The translations under genes were made by a program, and so were the position numbers. From Hyphomicrobiales bacterium (lineage in GTDB: Bacteria; Pseudomonadota; Alphaproteobacteria; Rhizobiales; Xanthobacteraceae), in contig JAFKKM010000009.1 in assembly GCA_017305555.1 (NCBI GenBank), positions 62,001 through 126,000 of the forward strand: DNA of 64,000 nt, read 5' to 3'. Below, piece after piece: positions 53,971 to 63,787 of the stretch. Every line of letters starts with the position of its first letter. Positions within the stretch are counted from its first letter, which is position 1. The notes beneath the pieces are model-generated. The model saw only the letters and a program-made list of their open reading frames with translations. It searched no databases and had not been told where the DNA came from.

Positions 53971-55745
53971 TTCTCATCGCCCGGTAGATAGCGCTTACCG
54001 AAAGCCGGTTCGTGATAGGGTACTGGCGGCAATTGCCATGCGCCGGTGGAAGGTGGGCGCACATCGGCGTCGACATGCACATCGATAAGACAAGGCTTGC
54101 CAAGCTTCAGCGCCTTTTCCAGCGCTCCACCAAACTCATCTGCGTGCCTGACCGTGAAGCTTTCAACACCATAAGACTTCGCCATTAGAGCGAAATCCGG
54201 ATTGTATCGCTCGCCGTCACGGTAGAAAAGAGTGCCGATCTCACGACCTTGAAACATGCCGAGCTGGATGTCGCGGATCGAAACCCATCCAAAGTTATTC
54301 CAGACGATCCAAATTACCGGGATATTGTATTCAACAGCGGTCGCCAACACATAAGGCGTCATCGTGAAGCCGCCGTCGCCGCAGACCGATATGCACGGTG
54401 TATCCGGAGCAGCCAGCTTGGCGCCGAGAACGCCGCACACACTGAACCCCATAGCACCAAAGCCGAAGGCGTTGAGAAACGTCTGAGGCTTTCGCACTTC
54501 CCAGAACTGCATAAACCAGTTGTGATGAGCACCGACATCCGGAATCAGAATCGCCTCGTCAGGCAGGATGGCACGCAAATCCCTCACCACCTGCTCTGGG
54601 CGCAGCGGCGATGAGGAAATGTTGTAGCGCGGCCGCATATGTTCCTCCCACTGCGCGCGCCAGCCAGCAATCTGTCCCAACCAATTCTCGCGACGGCCCC
54701 GTGCGGGTCGTCGCTCGATCTCGGCGAGGAGTTGGGCGAGAAATGTCTTCGCGTCGGCAATGACACCAAGCGCGACTGGGTAGTTACGACCGATCTCCAA
54801 CGGATCGATGTCAACCTGGATCAGCTTTGTCGGCGGAATGTTCCAGGAATATCCTGGTATCCAGGAAGAGGACGAGCGATCATCGAACCGGGCACCGATA
54901 TTGAGCACGACATCGCATCGCCTTGCCGCTTCGTTGGCCGGGTAGCTCCCATTGCGGCCCACAAATCCCAGAGATAGTTCGCTGCTCATATCGAGCGCGC
55001 CCATACCATTTGGCAAACTTGCGACAGGGATTCCAAGACGCTCGGCAAGCGCCGTGACCTCTGTAGCCGCCTCGGAAAGGATTGCGCCGTGGCCGGTAAA
55101 GATCAACGGGCGCTCTGCGGACAGCAGCAGATCGGCCGCCTTGACAATTGTCTCGGGGGCAGCGCCCTGACGATTCGGGATAACATCAGTCTGAGTGGAG
55201 TCGTAATCGAGCTCAGCACTTTCCTGGAAGAGATCGAACGGAACATCCACATTGACCGGACCAGGGCGCCCCTGAGTGGTCAGCGTCAGCGCCTGCCGCA
55301 TCACCAACGGCAAGTTCTCGACCCGCTGAGGCTGGAAACCGCGCTTCACGTAAGCACGTATACTTTGGGAGAAATCCGCCTGATTGTGCCGGGCAATTTC
55401 CTGGAAAGGGGAGCGATTGGTTTGTACGGTCGGAGCGCTGGCGGTGATCGACAGGATGGCAGAGGAATCACTGAGCGCATTCGCGAGCGGCATCAGCATA
55501 TTCACCGCACCTGGGCCGATAGAGGCGAGAGTTGCCACGGGCTTGTGCGCTACGCGATAGTAAGCATCCGCCATGTGACCCGCAGCCTGCTCGTGGCGCG
55601 GAGAGATCAGCGGCAGCTCACTCGCTCGGTCGTACATGGCATCGAGAAGGCCAACATTACCGTGACCGCATACACCAAAAACATACGGTACCTTTTCCTT
55701 GATCAGGAAATCGACGATGTATTCGCCGCCCTTCATATACGCCAT
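53967..55745 (-). CDS. Thiamine-diphosphate enzyme (acetolactate synthase / 2-hydroxyacyl lyase-like)
   Basis: 592 aa with the three ThDP domains. The activating Glu is in RHEQAAGHMADAY, the FAD/ADP-like middle domain follows, and the ThDP motif GDGGFTMTPYVLATAVEYNIPVIWIVWNN is in the third domain. It may be a carboligase, a decarboxylase or a 2-hydroxyacyl-CoA lyase; the partner enoyl-CoA hydratase gene favours a CoA-thioester pathway. ATG 55745 has GGGAGGAGA 6 bases upstream; a 22-codon upstream extension is rejected. Confidence 0.9.
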   Translation of the reverse strand: MAYMKGGEYIVDFLIKEKVPYVFGVCGHGNVGLLDAMYDRASELPLISPRHEQAAGHMADAYYRVAHKPVATLASIGPGAVNMLMPLANALSDSSAILSITASAPTVQTNRSPFQEIARHNQADFSQSIRAYVKRGFQPQRVENLPLVMRQALTLTTQGRPGPVNVDVPFDLFQESAELDYDSTQTDVIPNRQGAAPETIVKAADLLLSAERPLIFTGHGAILSEAATEVTALAERLGIPVASLPNGMGALDMSSELSLGFVGRNGSYPANEAARRCDVVLNIGARFDDRSSSSWIPGYSWNIPPTKLIQVDIDPLEIGRNYPVALGVIADAKTFLAQLLAEIERRPARGRRENWLGQIAGWRAQWEEHMRPRYNISSSPLRPEQVVRDLRAILPDEAILIPDVGAHHNWFMQFWEVRKPQTFLNAFGFGAMGFSVCGVLGAKLAAPDTPCISVCGDGGFTMTPYVLATAVEYNIPVIWIVWNNFGWVSIRDIQLGMFQGREIGTLFYRDGERYNPDFALMAKSYGVESFTVRHADEFGGALEKALKLGKPCLIDVHVDADVRPPSTGAWQLPPVPYHEPAFGKRYLPGDEK

Positions 55746-56375
55746 AGCTGTCTCCTCCCATTCTGCATCGGTGCTCCAGCCTATAAAGCCATAGCGTCGT
55801 TGTTTAAGCAACCACTTTTTCGGCCACTTACTCTAAGAGTTCAGTTTTTCCGTTCTGGCTAAATTCCATCATCGCCTGCCAACAGACGTTCCGATCCTCG
55901 GGTTTGCGGATTTGCATCCAAGTGTCAGACGCAACCGGCAACTTTTGGCGAGTAAGCACCAATGGATACCCACAATCCCGCCCGATGACTCTTCGTGAAT
56001 ATCAAGAAAATGGCGCCACGATCCCGATCATTCGGATCGCGACACCATCACACTCTCGATTCTGACTCGAAATGCGGTTCGTCGCCAAGGACTCAACCAG
56101 CCTCAGCGTCGGCCCTACAGGCGGAGATGCGTACGCAGGCATCGGCTCTCATAAGCTAGTCTCGCCTCTTCTAACGGAGCCGAGCCACTACGCGTAGGAG
56201 CCAACGACATTCGCGCCGCAATTCCGTGCATGAAACGAACTTCGGACCAGATTGGATCATCGAATTCAGGCTTCGAGACGATGGATACATTGTCGCGGAC
56301 ATCAAGCAGCCTCGGCATCAACCTCCTCTTGTAGCGACCATGCGAGAGGCGCATCAGCGGACAAGCAAGCAGCGA
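55746..56375. other. Intergenic region, no gene recognised
   Basis: 630 bp. A minus-strand frame at 56115-56354 (79 codons) has no ribosome site and no recognisable similarity. Otherwise nothing seen. It includes the promoter of the ThDP operon. Confidence 0.4.
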
Positions 56376-57197
56376 TCAAGAAGGCGAGGCAGGATCAAGT
56401 TTTCGCAGAGATGCCACGCTCGCAGCAATGGCCTCATCCCCATCGGGGTCAATAATCTCAAGCCCAAGATCACCCTCGTAACCTATGCTCCGCATGCATG
56501 CTAGCGCTTCATCGAACTTCACAATCCCTGCCCCGAGACGATCGTGTCGCCAGGTGTCGAGGCCTGTGTCGGAGAAATGCACCAATCGGATGTGCTTCTT
56601 CAGCCGCCTGAAGCCCTCTTTCGGCGACTCACGTACAAAAACGGCGTTTGGAACATCGTAAATGATTCCCAGATTGGGATGATTGATTGCCTCAACCATT
56701 CCGGCAAGACCAGCGGCGGTAGGCAAAAAACTGTAAGGAATGTTTTCAAGGAGAAGATCGACGCCCGCCGCCTTAGCGCGCGGCAAGAGTACTTCTAGGC
56801 TCGCACGAGACCAGCCGTGGAGCTGTTCGGCGGATGGAGGGAGAAGAGGCCGACCAGCACCGGGCGAAATCACAATGCCTTTCACACGCCATTCAGCCGC
56901 AAGATCAATCGCCGCAGATAACGACCTGATGGTCAGTGCACGGACTTCGTCCGCGGGGCTCGCCAGATTGTTATCGAAACCGCCCAGGTTGAAAGCAACG
57001 ATCTCGATAGCTCCAGAATGGATTCGCTCGGCTACGCGGCGACGCACGTCGCTGGGTAGCGTCAGAGGCCAGCAATGAGGCTCAGTCAGAATGATCTCCG
57101 TCCGCCGATACCCCTGCGTAGCCAAATGATCAAGACACTCTTCGATCCGATAGCGCCAGATGAAAGGGAAGGTGTTGATGACGAGCGGGTATGCCAT
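56376..57197 (-). CDS. Sugar phosphate isomerase/epimerase-like TIM barrel
   Basis: 273 aa of the AP-endonuclease-2/xylose isomerase-like family: VAFNLGGFDNNLASPADEVRALTIRSL, GIVISPGAGRP, LLLENIPYSFLP (metal Glu), IIYDVPNAVF (Asp) and VHFSDTGLDTWRHDRLGAG. It binds a divalent metal and probably isomerises or epimerises a polyol/keto compound. ATG 57197 with GGAG. Divergent from the epimerase operon. Confidence 0.88.
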   Translation of the reverse strand: MAYPLVINTFPFIWRYRIEECLDHLATQGYRRTEIILTEPHCWPLTLPSDVRRRVAERIHSGAIEIVAFNLGGFDNNLASPADEVRALTIRSLSAAIDLAAEWRVKGIVISPGAGRPLLPPSAEQLHGWSRASLEVLLPRAKAAGVDLLLENIPYSFLPTAAGLAGMVEAINHPNLGIIYDVPNAVFVRESPKEGFRRLKKHIRLVHFSDTGLDTWRHDRLGAGIVKFDEALACMRSIGYEGDLGLEIIDPDGDEAIAASVASLRKLDPASPS

Positions 57198-57252
57198 GGC
57201 AGATCTCCGGATTGTGCGTTTATGCAAATGAACAGATCTTGCACAAGAGTAG

Positions 57253-57279
57253 TTGCTAAAACTGCTACGTCAATATAAT
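57253..57279 (+). promoter_or_regulatory. Possible promoter of the epimerase operon
   Basis: TTGCTA and TATAAT separated by 15 bp, in the 136-bp divergent region. TTGTGC (57212-57217) and GCACAA (57241-57246) form an inverted repeat just upstream that might be an operator. Confidence 0.35.
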
Positions 57280-57333
57280 CTGAGCGCAGAAATGGGCCGA
57301 GGCCCTTTGGCGACATCGTTCAAGGAGACATGT

Positions 57334-58287
57334 TTGAAAGTTCTGATCACTGGCGGCGGCGGTTTCATCGGGCGCGAGCTTGGGCGGCGTCTCACCGCTC
57401 GTGGGGATGAAGTCATCGCATTTGACTCAGCGTTTCCACCGGAGGCCCTTCGTCTAGCCGAGGAAACGTCCCAATACCGTCTCGTGCACGGCGATATCAC
57501 CGACCTTGCCAATCTTGTTGCCGCGTTCCAGGAAGGGAAACCTGACGGGGTCATCCATTGTGCGGCCATTGTTGGGGTACTCTTCTCGATCGCGAGCCCC
57601 AGTAGCGTCTTTCGGGTCAATCTTCAGGGCAGCATTAACGTCTTCGAGGCGATGCGCCTGACCGACGTACGGCGGGTCGTGCATATGAGCACTGAAGAAG
57701 TCTATGGTGATTTCGAGCGCCCGGTTGCCACCGAAGAGCATCCTCAGCGACCAAACATGCCGTACGGGATCAGCAAACTCGCGGTTGAGCATACAGGGCG
57801 AACCTACCGAAATTTGTACGGCCTTGAGTGCATCAACATGCGTACCTCGTGGGTATATGCGGTGGGGCTGCCGCGCCCTCGTCCACCCACAACTTTCCTT
57901 GATGCTGCCTTGCAAGGAAAAGCTTGCCATCTGGCTCACGGGGGGGACGCCGCGATTGATTTCACCCATATGAATGATGTGGTGTCTGGCGTGCTCGCGG
58001 CACTCGATGCCAAGGCGCCAACTCATGACGTCTACAATATCGGCAGTGGAACAGCCACGACGCTCGCAGACATGGTCGCCCTTGTCCGCGAGTTGATCCC
58101 GGGCGCGGATGTGTCGGTAGCGCCCGGCCCATACATGTTCACACCAACACTCAAGGCTCCGACTAAGGGTGCACTCGACATGAGCCGCGCACGCGAGGAT
58201 CTCGGCTTCGTACCGCGCTTCGACCTGCGCCGAGGATTTGAAGCTTACATTGAGACTTGGCGTTCACAGCAGAAAAGCGGGTCATGA
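57334..58287 (+). CDS. NAD-dependent epimerase/dehydratase
   Basis: 317 aa from TTG 57334, chosen because AAGGAGA lies 5 bases upstream and the Rossmann loop ITGGGGFIGRELG follows at once. Further features: CAAIVG, MSTEEVYGD (catalytic Ser/Thr), PYGISKLAVEH (YxxxK) and the C-terminal domain. UDP-sugar or sugar-acid epimerase-like. First of three close genes with a GST and an FAD oxidoreductase. Confidence 0.9.
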   Translation: MKVLITGGGGFIGRELGRRLTARGDEVIAFDSAFPPEALRLAEETSQYRLVHGDITDLANLVAAFQEGKPDGVIHCAAIVGVLFSIASPSSVFRVNLQGSINVFEAMRLTDVRRVVHMSTEEVYGDFERPVATEEHPQRPNMPYGISKLAVEHTGRTYRNLYGLECINMRTSWVYAVGLPRPRPPTTFLDAALQGKACHLAHGGDAAIDFTHMNDVVSGVLAALDAKAPTHDVYNIGSGTATTLADMVALVRELIPGADVSVAPGPYMFTPTLKAPTKGALDMSRAREDLGFVPRFDLRRGFEAYIETWRSQQKSGS

Positions 58288-58300
58288 CGGAGTATCTTCG

Positions 58301-58906
58301 ATGAAACTTTACTATACGACGAACTCGCCCTTCGCACGCAAAGTCCTGATGGTCGCCGCAGAACGGGGATTAACTGGAAATATCGAGCTTATCGTGAGCA
58401 GCCCATGGACCGCCGAGGCAAATATCCTCACGCGCGTGAATCCGGCAGGCAAGGTCCCCGCCCTCACGATGGATGACGGGCTCACTCTCTTCGATTCGCC
58501 GGTCATCTGCGAATATCTCGACAGCCTGGGTCATGGCCCCAAACTGTTCCCCACAACAAATCCTGAGCGCTGGCTAACACTCAAGCGGCAGGCGCTCGGG
58601 GATGCTCTTCTAGATGCGATGATCGCACGCCGCCTCGAGAGCCGGCGCTCGAATGGCGAGCGATCTGAAGCGTGGATGGATAGACAGAAGGCGTCCGTGA
58701 ACCGCTGCCTCGACGCAATGGAGGCTGATGCCCGCGACCTTGGCGAAACGCCGACGATCGGCGAAATTACCTACCTATGTGCTCTGGCGCATCTCGATTT
58801 CCGCTTTGCGGAAGAGGATTGGCGGCCCGGCCGCACCGAACTAGCGAGTTGGTACTCGGCCTTCAGCAAGCGCCATTCAGCTAAAACGACCCTCCCTCAC
58901 GATTGA
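58301..58906 (+). CDS. Glutathione S-transferase
   Basis: 201 aa. The N-terminal thioredoxin-like domain has LYYTTNSPFARKVLMVAAERG and VNPAGKVPALTMDDG; glutathione binding is at FDSPVICEYLD. The all-helical C-terminal domain follows. The active-site Ser (NSPFARK) is beta/theta-like. Starts 13 bp after the epimerase gene. Confidence 0.92.
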   Translation: MKLYYTTNSPFARKVLMVAAERGLTGNIELIVSSPWTAEANILTRVNPAGKVPALTMDDGLTLFDSPVICEYLDSLGHGPKLFPTTNPERWLTLKRQALGDALLDAMIARRLESRRSNGERSEAWMDRQKASVNRCLDAMEADARDLGETPTIGEITYLCALAHLDFRFAEEDWRPGRTELASWYSAFSKRHSAKTTLPHD

Positions 58907-58915
58907 AGCGCCACC

Positions 58916-60073
58916 ATGGATAATGTCGAAGTTCTTGTGATTGGGGCTGGAGCAATCGGCCTCGCAGTTGCTCGTGCCCTTGCCCAGGCCGGACGTGAAG
59001 TCATCGTTATCGAGCGCAATCCGTCCTTTGGAATGGAGACCAGCTCTCGCAATAATGAAGTTATCCACGCGAGTATATTTCATGTGCCCGGTAGCCCTCA
59101 GGGTATCCTCTGCCGACGTGGGCGCGACATGCTCTATGCCTATTGCACCGAGAGGGGAATTGACACCAAAAGGGTCGGAAAGCTCGTGCTGGCCAACCTC
59201 GAGGCGGATAGAGAGTGGCTCCAAGACACACTAGGTCGCGGTCGCAACAACGGCTGTGACGATCTTGTATGGCTGGAAAAAGAGGAAGTGAGGCGCCTCG
59301 AGCCAGAAATTTCGTGCCATGCGGCAATTCTGTCGCCTTCTTCAGGAATTATGGACACGCATAACCTCATGCTCGCATATCTTGGCGACGCCGAGGCAGC
59401 AGGTGCCGTTGTGGCTTTCAACTCAGAGGTGGCGAATGTGGAAGCGGAGTCGCAAGGATTCCGCGTGACGATCTCTGATCGGAACAGCGGAGAAAATATG
59501 AATTTGCGCTCCAGGATGGTCATCAATGCGGCGGGCCCATGGTCGGAGCGTGTAGCTCGCAAAATCATTGGGCTTTCAGAAGCACTGATACCGAAAGTGT
59601 ATTTCTCAAAAGGAACTTTCTTCAAGTATCAAGGTCGTGCACCTTTCTCACATCTCATCGTGCCTTCCCAGCCCGCTTGGCGGAATGGCGGGATTTTCAC
59701 GCTCGACCTTGCTGGACAAGGGAAATTCGGACCCGACGAGGAATGGCTGGACGAGATCGACTACACCCTTGATGCTGGCCGCGCCTCTGGCGTCGAGGCT
59801 GCGATCCGGAACTATTGGCCGCAATTGCCTGATGGTATGCTCACCCCTGACTATTCAGGTATTCGTCCTCGCCTCAATGGTCCCGGAGAGGCACCGGCCA
59901 ACTGGGTATTCCAAGGACCCCGGACTCACGGCATACGAGGGTTGATCAATCTGTTCGGGTTTGAGAGCCCAGGGGTGACATCTTCGCTGGCGATCGCTGA
60001 GGAAGTCCTGCACATGGCTGACGGCGAGGCCTGTTCATTTCGCGATGAGGCAGATGCACGGCAAAGGGGTTGA
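58916..60073 (+). CDS. FAD-dependent oxidoreductase (DAO / L-2-hydroxyglutarate oxidase-like)
   Basis: 385 aa. FAD site VIGAGAIGLAVARALAQAG, ETSSRNNEVIHASIF (the LhgO/DadA-like substrate loop with His) and the C-terminal GLINLFGFESPGVTSSLAIA. The likely substrate is a 2-hydroxy or 2-amino acid. Last gene of the plus-strand operon, 9 bp after the GST. Confidence 0.9.
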   Translation: MDNVEVLVIGAGAIGLAVARALAQAGREVIVIERNPSFGMETSSRNNEVIHASIFHVPGSPQGILCRRGRDMLYAYCTERGIDTKRVGKLVLANLEADREWLQDTLGRGRNNGCDDLVWLEKEEVRRLEPEISCHAAILSPSSGIMDTHNLMLAYLGDAEAAGAVVAFNSEVANVEAESQGFRVTISDRNSGENMNLRSRMVINAAGPWSERVARKIIGLSEALIPKVYFSKGTFFKYQGRAPFSHLIVPSQPAWRNGGIFTLDLAGQGKFGPDEEWLDEIDYTLDAGRASGVEAAIRNYWPQLPDGMLTPDYSGIRPRLNGPGEAPANWVFQGPRTHGIRGLINLFGFESPGVTSSLAIAEEVLHMADGEACSFRDEADARQRG

Positions 60074-60302
60074 GATCCGTCAGCGCAGCCTTGACCTTGA
60101 ACATGGCCGGGAACGTTGCAGACTTCCAAATCAGCCCGCAGTCCGTGAATCAGATTGAGTTGCTCGTTCGAGTCCGAGTCAATTCGAACACGCCGCCTAG
60201 AGAACGGGAGGCGTTCACGTAGAACAGGACAGCCGGCTTAGCTATTGCTGGCCGTATCGGTGCGATGCTAGGCGAATCCACTCCACTACCAAATACTCTA
60301 GT
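60074..60302. other. Intergenic region between convergent units
   Basis: About 230 bp. I see no gene and no strong terminator hairpin. Confidence 0.4.
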
Positions 60303-60596
60303 TTAGTTTGACTCGCATCCGGACCAAAACCACCAAACGCGTTCAGACACCCAATCGGCAGTGTCGCTCCTGAACTCTGCAAAATGACGACTCGCACGGT
60401 GACCGTCAAACGCTACCTGGTCTTGATAAACCTCGTAGAGAAAAAACAAGTTCGGGTTTTCCGTGTTCTGCTGAGCGTCAAAGCGGCTGCAGCCCGGTTC
60501 ACATTCTAGTGTCGTGTGGGCATGGCGCAGCAAACGGGAACGGAAGGCTTCGACATATTCGGGCCGACAGAAGATATGCGCGGTATGGACAATCAC
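60303..60596 (-). CDS. ABM-family (antibiotic biosynthesis monooxygenase fold) protein
   Basis: 97 aa dimeric alpha/beta barrel: FCRPEYVEAFRSRLLRHAHTTLECEPGCSRFDAQQN and FFLYEVYQDQVAFDGHRASRHF are family-typical (LsrG/YgiN-like). Small quinol or aldehyde monooxygenase/isomerase; function open. 190 bp after the ABC ATPase on the same strand. Confidence 0.85.
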   Translation of the reverse strand: MIVHTAHIFCRPEYVEAFRSRLLRHAHTTLECEPGCSRFDAQQNTENPNLFFLYEVYQDQVAFDGHRASRHFAEFRSDTADWVSERVWWFWSGCESN

Positions 60597-60792
60597 GGCT
60601 GATGCTCCTCCGATCTCGGAATTTCAAAACAAGATCCCCTGATCAGTCACATCGCGAACAGCGCAACATTTCGATTGGTCCTGAAGTTCCGAAAACACCA
60701 GCACACGAAACACTCCTTTCAAGCGCTTCGCTGCGAAAGATCCTGAATGATGTATGGCTGCAGCCATTCGGTATAGCTCCAACAACCTTGGG

Positions 60793-61533
60793 CTATTTGA
60801 CCTTCGAGGATCTCAGGAATTGCTGAAGCTCCGGAGTTCGAGGCGAATCAAAGAAGACTTCAGCAGTCCCCTGCTCCCATACTGTTCCCTTATGCATGAA
60901 AACGACATTGTCAGCGACGTGTCGAGCAAAGCCCATTTCGTGCGTTACGACGACCATCGTCATTCCACGCTCTGCCAGTTGCTCCATCACCTTCAAGACC
61001 TCACCCGTTAGTTCGGGGTCCAGAGCCGAAGTGACCTCATCGAACAACATCACCTTTGGTTCCATCGCAAGGGAACGTGCTATTGCGACACGCTGCTGTT
61101 GGCCTCCGGACAACTGCTGAGGATAAGCATCGATCTTCTCCGACAACCCCACCTGTTCAAGAACGCGACACGCGATTCCTCGCGCCTGCTCCGCCGCCAT
61201 TTTCTTGGCGATCCTGGGAGCCAAACTGATGTTTTGCTCGACCGTAAGGTGCGGAAACAGATTGAAGCTTTGGAAGACCATGCCGACCTCACGTCGGAGC
61301 TCTCTGAGTTGTTTTGCGGTCTGGGTGACCACGTGGCCTGCTACCGTGATCGTTCCTCCCTGAATGGATTCCAATCCGTTGATACAACGCAACATCGTGC
61401 TCTTGCCGGATCCACTACGCCCGATTACCGCGACGACCTCGCCCGCTTCCACGTCGAGACTAACATCCCTGAGTACCTGAATCGTGCCATAGCTTTTAGT
61501 TATCCCTTTCAGACTAACAACGGGCATCGACAT
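60793..61533 (-). CDS. Polar amino-acid ABC transporter ATPase (GlnQ/HisP type)
   Basis: 246 aa. Walker [11 protein letters not shown]-loop [12 protein letters not shown], signature [13 protein letters not shown], Walker [13 protein letters not shown] (the DEVTSALD form is typical of this class) and H-loop VVTHEM. ATG 61533 has AAAGGAG 5 bases upstream; ATG 61587, overlapping the permease stop, is an alternative. Confidence 0.93.
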   Translation of the reverse strand: MSMPVVSLKGITKSYGTIQVLRDVSLDVEAGEVVAVIGRSGSGKSTMLRCINGLESIQGGTITVAGHVVTQTAKQLRELRREVGMVFQSFNLFPHLTVEQNISLAPRIAKKMAAEQARGIACRVLEQVGLSEKIDAYPQQLSGGQQQRVAIARSLAMEPKVMLFDEVTSALDPELTGEVLKVMEQLAERGMTMVVVTHEMGFARHVADNVVFMHKGTVWEQGTAEVFFDSPRTPELQQFLRSSKVK

Positions 61534-61573
61534 CGATTCTCCTTTCAACGCAAAGCTTCTCGCCTCCTTGAAT

Positions 61574-62224
61574 TCAACGACGGACATTGAATTTCCTTTC
61601 GATTCGGCGACTAATGACGCTCATCGGATAGCAAATTACAAAATAGATCGCGGCGACCCACAGATAGACGCGAAATGGCTGGAATGTCGCATTGCTGATA
61701 AGCTGCCCAGCACGTGACACGTCCACGAATCCAACGATCGAGGTAACGGATGTGTTCTTCACGACCTGCACCATAAAACCGACCGTCGGTGGAAGTGAAA
61801 CTCTGACGGCTTGCGGAAGTATGACGTAGCGGAGTTGCTGAAGCCACGTGAGGGCAAGCGCTGATGACGCTTCCCACTGAGGGCGGGGCACCGACTGAAT
61901 TGCCCCCCGCCAGATCTCCGCAAAGAACGCGCTTGAATAGACCACCAGCGCAAGGGCCGCTGCCGGAAACTTTGGCAACTCGATTCCAAAAATGCCAGGA
62001 CCAAAATAGACGAGAAAGACCACCATCAACACCGGAGTTGATTGTATCAACTCGATGTACACAACCGCGATACCATGCAGGACGTGACTTGACGAAATGC
62101 GCATCAATGCAACGCAGAACCCGATCATACCACCGCCAATCATGGTGACAGCCGATAGGATCAGCGTCCAGCCTGCTCCGCTCAACAAGTACAGGATGTC
62201 ATGGATTCCGAATTGATGAATCAT
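61574..62224 (-). CDS. Amino-acid ABC transporter permease (second)
   Basis: 216 aa HisM/GlnP-type permease with about five helices and the EAA loop [32 protein letters not shown] 62224 overlaps the first permease stop by 4 bases. Confidence 0.93.
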   Translation of the reverse strand: MIHQFGIHDILYLLSGAGWTLILSAVTMIGGGMIGFCVALMRISSSHVLHGIAVVYIELIQSTPVLMVVFLVYFGPGIFGIELPKFPAAALALVVYSSAFFAEIWRGAIQSVPRPQWEASSALALTWLQQLRYVILPQAVRVSLPPTVGFMVQVVKNTSVTSIVGFVDVSRAGQLISNATFQPFRVYLWVAAIYFVICYPMSVISRRIERKFNVRR

Positions 62225-62919
62225 ATTCCCGACATCCGCACTTGAGGTTGGACGACCCGACGACGCCGAAACAGCACAAGTCCTAGAAGGGCCAGGATCG
62301 AGCGCAGACCAAGAGCCATAGCTATATAGAGCAACGTCGTGATCGTATAAACTTCAATGCTCCGAAACGTTTCACCTTCGATAATCTGCGCAACTGTAGT
62401 GAGTTCATTGGCCGCCACGACCGATACGATGCTAGAAGCAAGAAGCGTTAGCGTAAATTGAGCACCCAACGCCGGATAAATGATTTCCAGAGCAGGCATG
62501 AAGATAATATGCCGAAAAATCTGAAGACGCGTGAGGCTGAGCGAGAGCCCTGCCTCAAACTGCGTATGTGGGATAGCCTCGATACCCGCACGAATAATCT
62601 CGGTTGCATAAGCTCCGAGGTTAACGGTCAGTGCGAATAGCGCGGCTTCCGTGGCCGTAAATTTTACGCCTACGGCGGGCAGACCAAAGAAGAGCAGAAA
62701 CACCTGAACCAGCAACGGCGTGTTACGGATGACCTCGACATATGCTCCAACGATCCAATCAAGCCAGCGTGGCCCTTCAGTGCGCGCGAGCGCACCCAGA
62801 ATTCCAATAACAGTACCAAAGACAATTGCTTCACCAGAGAGTTGCAGCGTGAGCGCAGCTCCTTCGATGAATCTGTCGCTCTGAGCGAGAACGACGTCGA
62901 ATTGGAAGCGATAGCTCAT
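62221..62919 (-). CDS. Amino-acid ABC transporter permease (first)
   Basis: 232 aa HisQ/GlnP-type permease: EVIRNTPLLVQVFLLFFGLP and the EAA loop HTQFEAGLSLSLTRLQIFRHIIFMPAL. ATG 62919 (MSYRFQF) is chosen; the frame opens further upstream without support. Confidence 0.92.
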   Translation of the reverse strand: MSYRFQFDVVLAQSDRFIEGAALTLQLSGEAIVFGTVIGILGALARTEGPRWLDWIVGAYVEVIRNTPLLVQVFLLFFGLPAVGVKFTATEAALFALTVNLGAYATEIIRAGIEAIPHTQFEAGLSLSLTRLQIFRHIIFMPALEIIYPALGAQFTLTLLASSIVSVVAANELTTVAQIIEGETFRSIEVYTITTLLYIAMALGLRSILALLGLVLFRRRRVVQPQVRMSGI

Positions 62920-62992
62920 CAGAAAGCGGCCTTTCGTTTGACGCAAAATTGGGATGCCCCTGACGTGGGCACCCCAAAACTGACGGTGAAAG

Positions 62993-63787
62993 TTAAAAGA
63001 CCGGCAAATCCTTTGCGAGCGGCTTGCCAAACCATTTCATATGAATCCGGTCGAGCTCGCCGTTGACTTTCATCCACGCAATCGTGGTGTTGAGCCATTG
63101 GTGCAGTTCGAATGCATCCTTGCGAACGGTCATCGAGCAAGGAATGCTCGCAAATTGGAACTTGATTTCGAACTTCCCCTCCGGAATTCGCTTCATAAAC
63201 TCCTTCACCATAGCGTCAGGATCAGCGCTAGCATCCACCTGGCCCGAGAGCAGCGCCTGGGCTGCACTCGCATCATCGTCGAACCGCGAGATCGTCAGTT
63301 CCGGTATTTTCATGGCACTGAGAATACCCTCTTGCGTGCTTCCGCGGGGAAGCGACACTTTCTTGCCCTTCAGATCATCCAAACTTTTGATATCCGCGGA
63401 CTTTGCCGCCCAGATCACGTGATCGAACGAACAATAGGGTTGGGTATACATCACGGCTTTCGCCCATTCAGGTCGAAGGCCCATGAGGGCCACAAGCATA
63501 TCGACTTTTCCCGACGTGAGTGCGGCGATCCGTGCCGGAACAGCCAGTTCGACAATCTCGACCTTCACCCCCAAGTATTTCCCAAGCAAATTAGCTACGT
63601 CAAAATTATAGCCGACGTGGTTGCCCTTCTCGTCAACAGTATCGAATGGCGGCGAACCGACTTGTACGCCAATAACGACTTTTCCCTTCTTGATGATATC
63701 GTCGACAGTTTGCGCTTGCGCAGAAGACAGCCAAAATAGCAGGGTCACCATCACGGATAGAAACTGAATTGCAGCACGCGGTTTCAT
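62993..63787 (-). CDS. Amino-acid-type ABC substrate-binding protein (SBP_bac_3)
   Basis: 264 aa, Sec signal (cleavage after SAQAQ, about residue 26). Mature: GKVVIGVQVGSPPFDTVDEKGNHVGYNFDVANLLGKYLGVKVEIVE, the hallmark of HisJ/GlnH-type receptors. A Cys pair may form a disulfide. ATG 63787 with GGGAGGA. First gene of the importer operon; nearby enzymes suggest its ligand is an amino or hydroxy acid used by the 53-60 kb enzymes. Confidence 0.92.
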   Translation of the reverse strand: MKPRAAIQFLSVMVTLLFWLSSAQAQTVDDIIKKGKVVIGVQVGSPPFDTVDEKGNHVGYNFDVANLLGKYLGVKVEIVELAVPARIAALTSGKVDMLVALMGLRPEWAKAVMYTQPYCSFDHVIWAAKSADIKSLDDLKGKKVSLPRGSTQEGILSAMKIPELTISRFDDDASAAQALLSGQVDASADPDAMVKEFMKRIPEGKFEIKFQFASIPCSMTVRKDAFELHQWLNTTIAWMKVNGELDRIHMKWFGKPLAKDLPVF

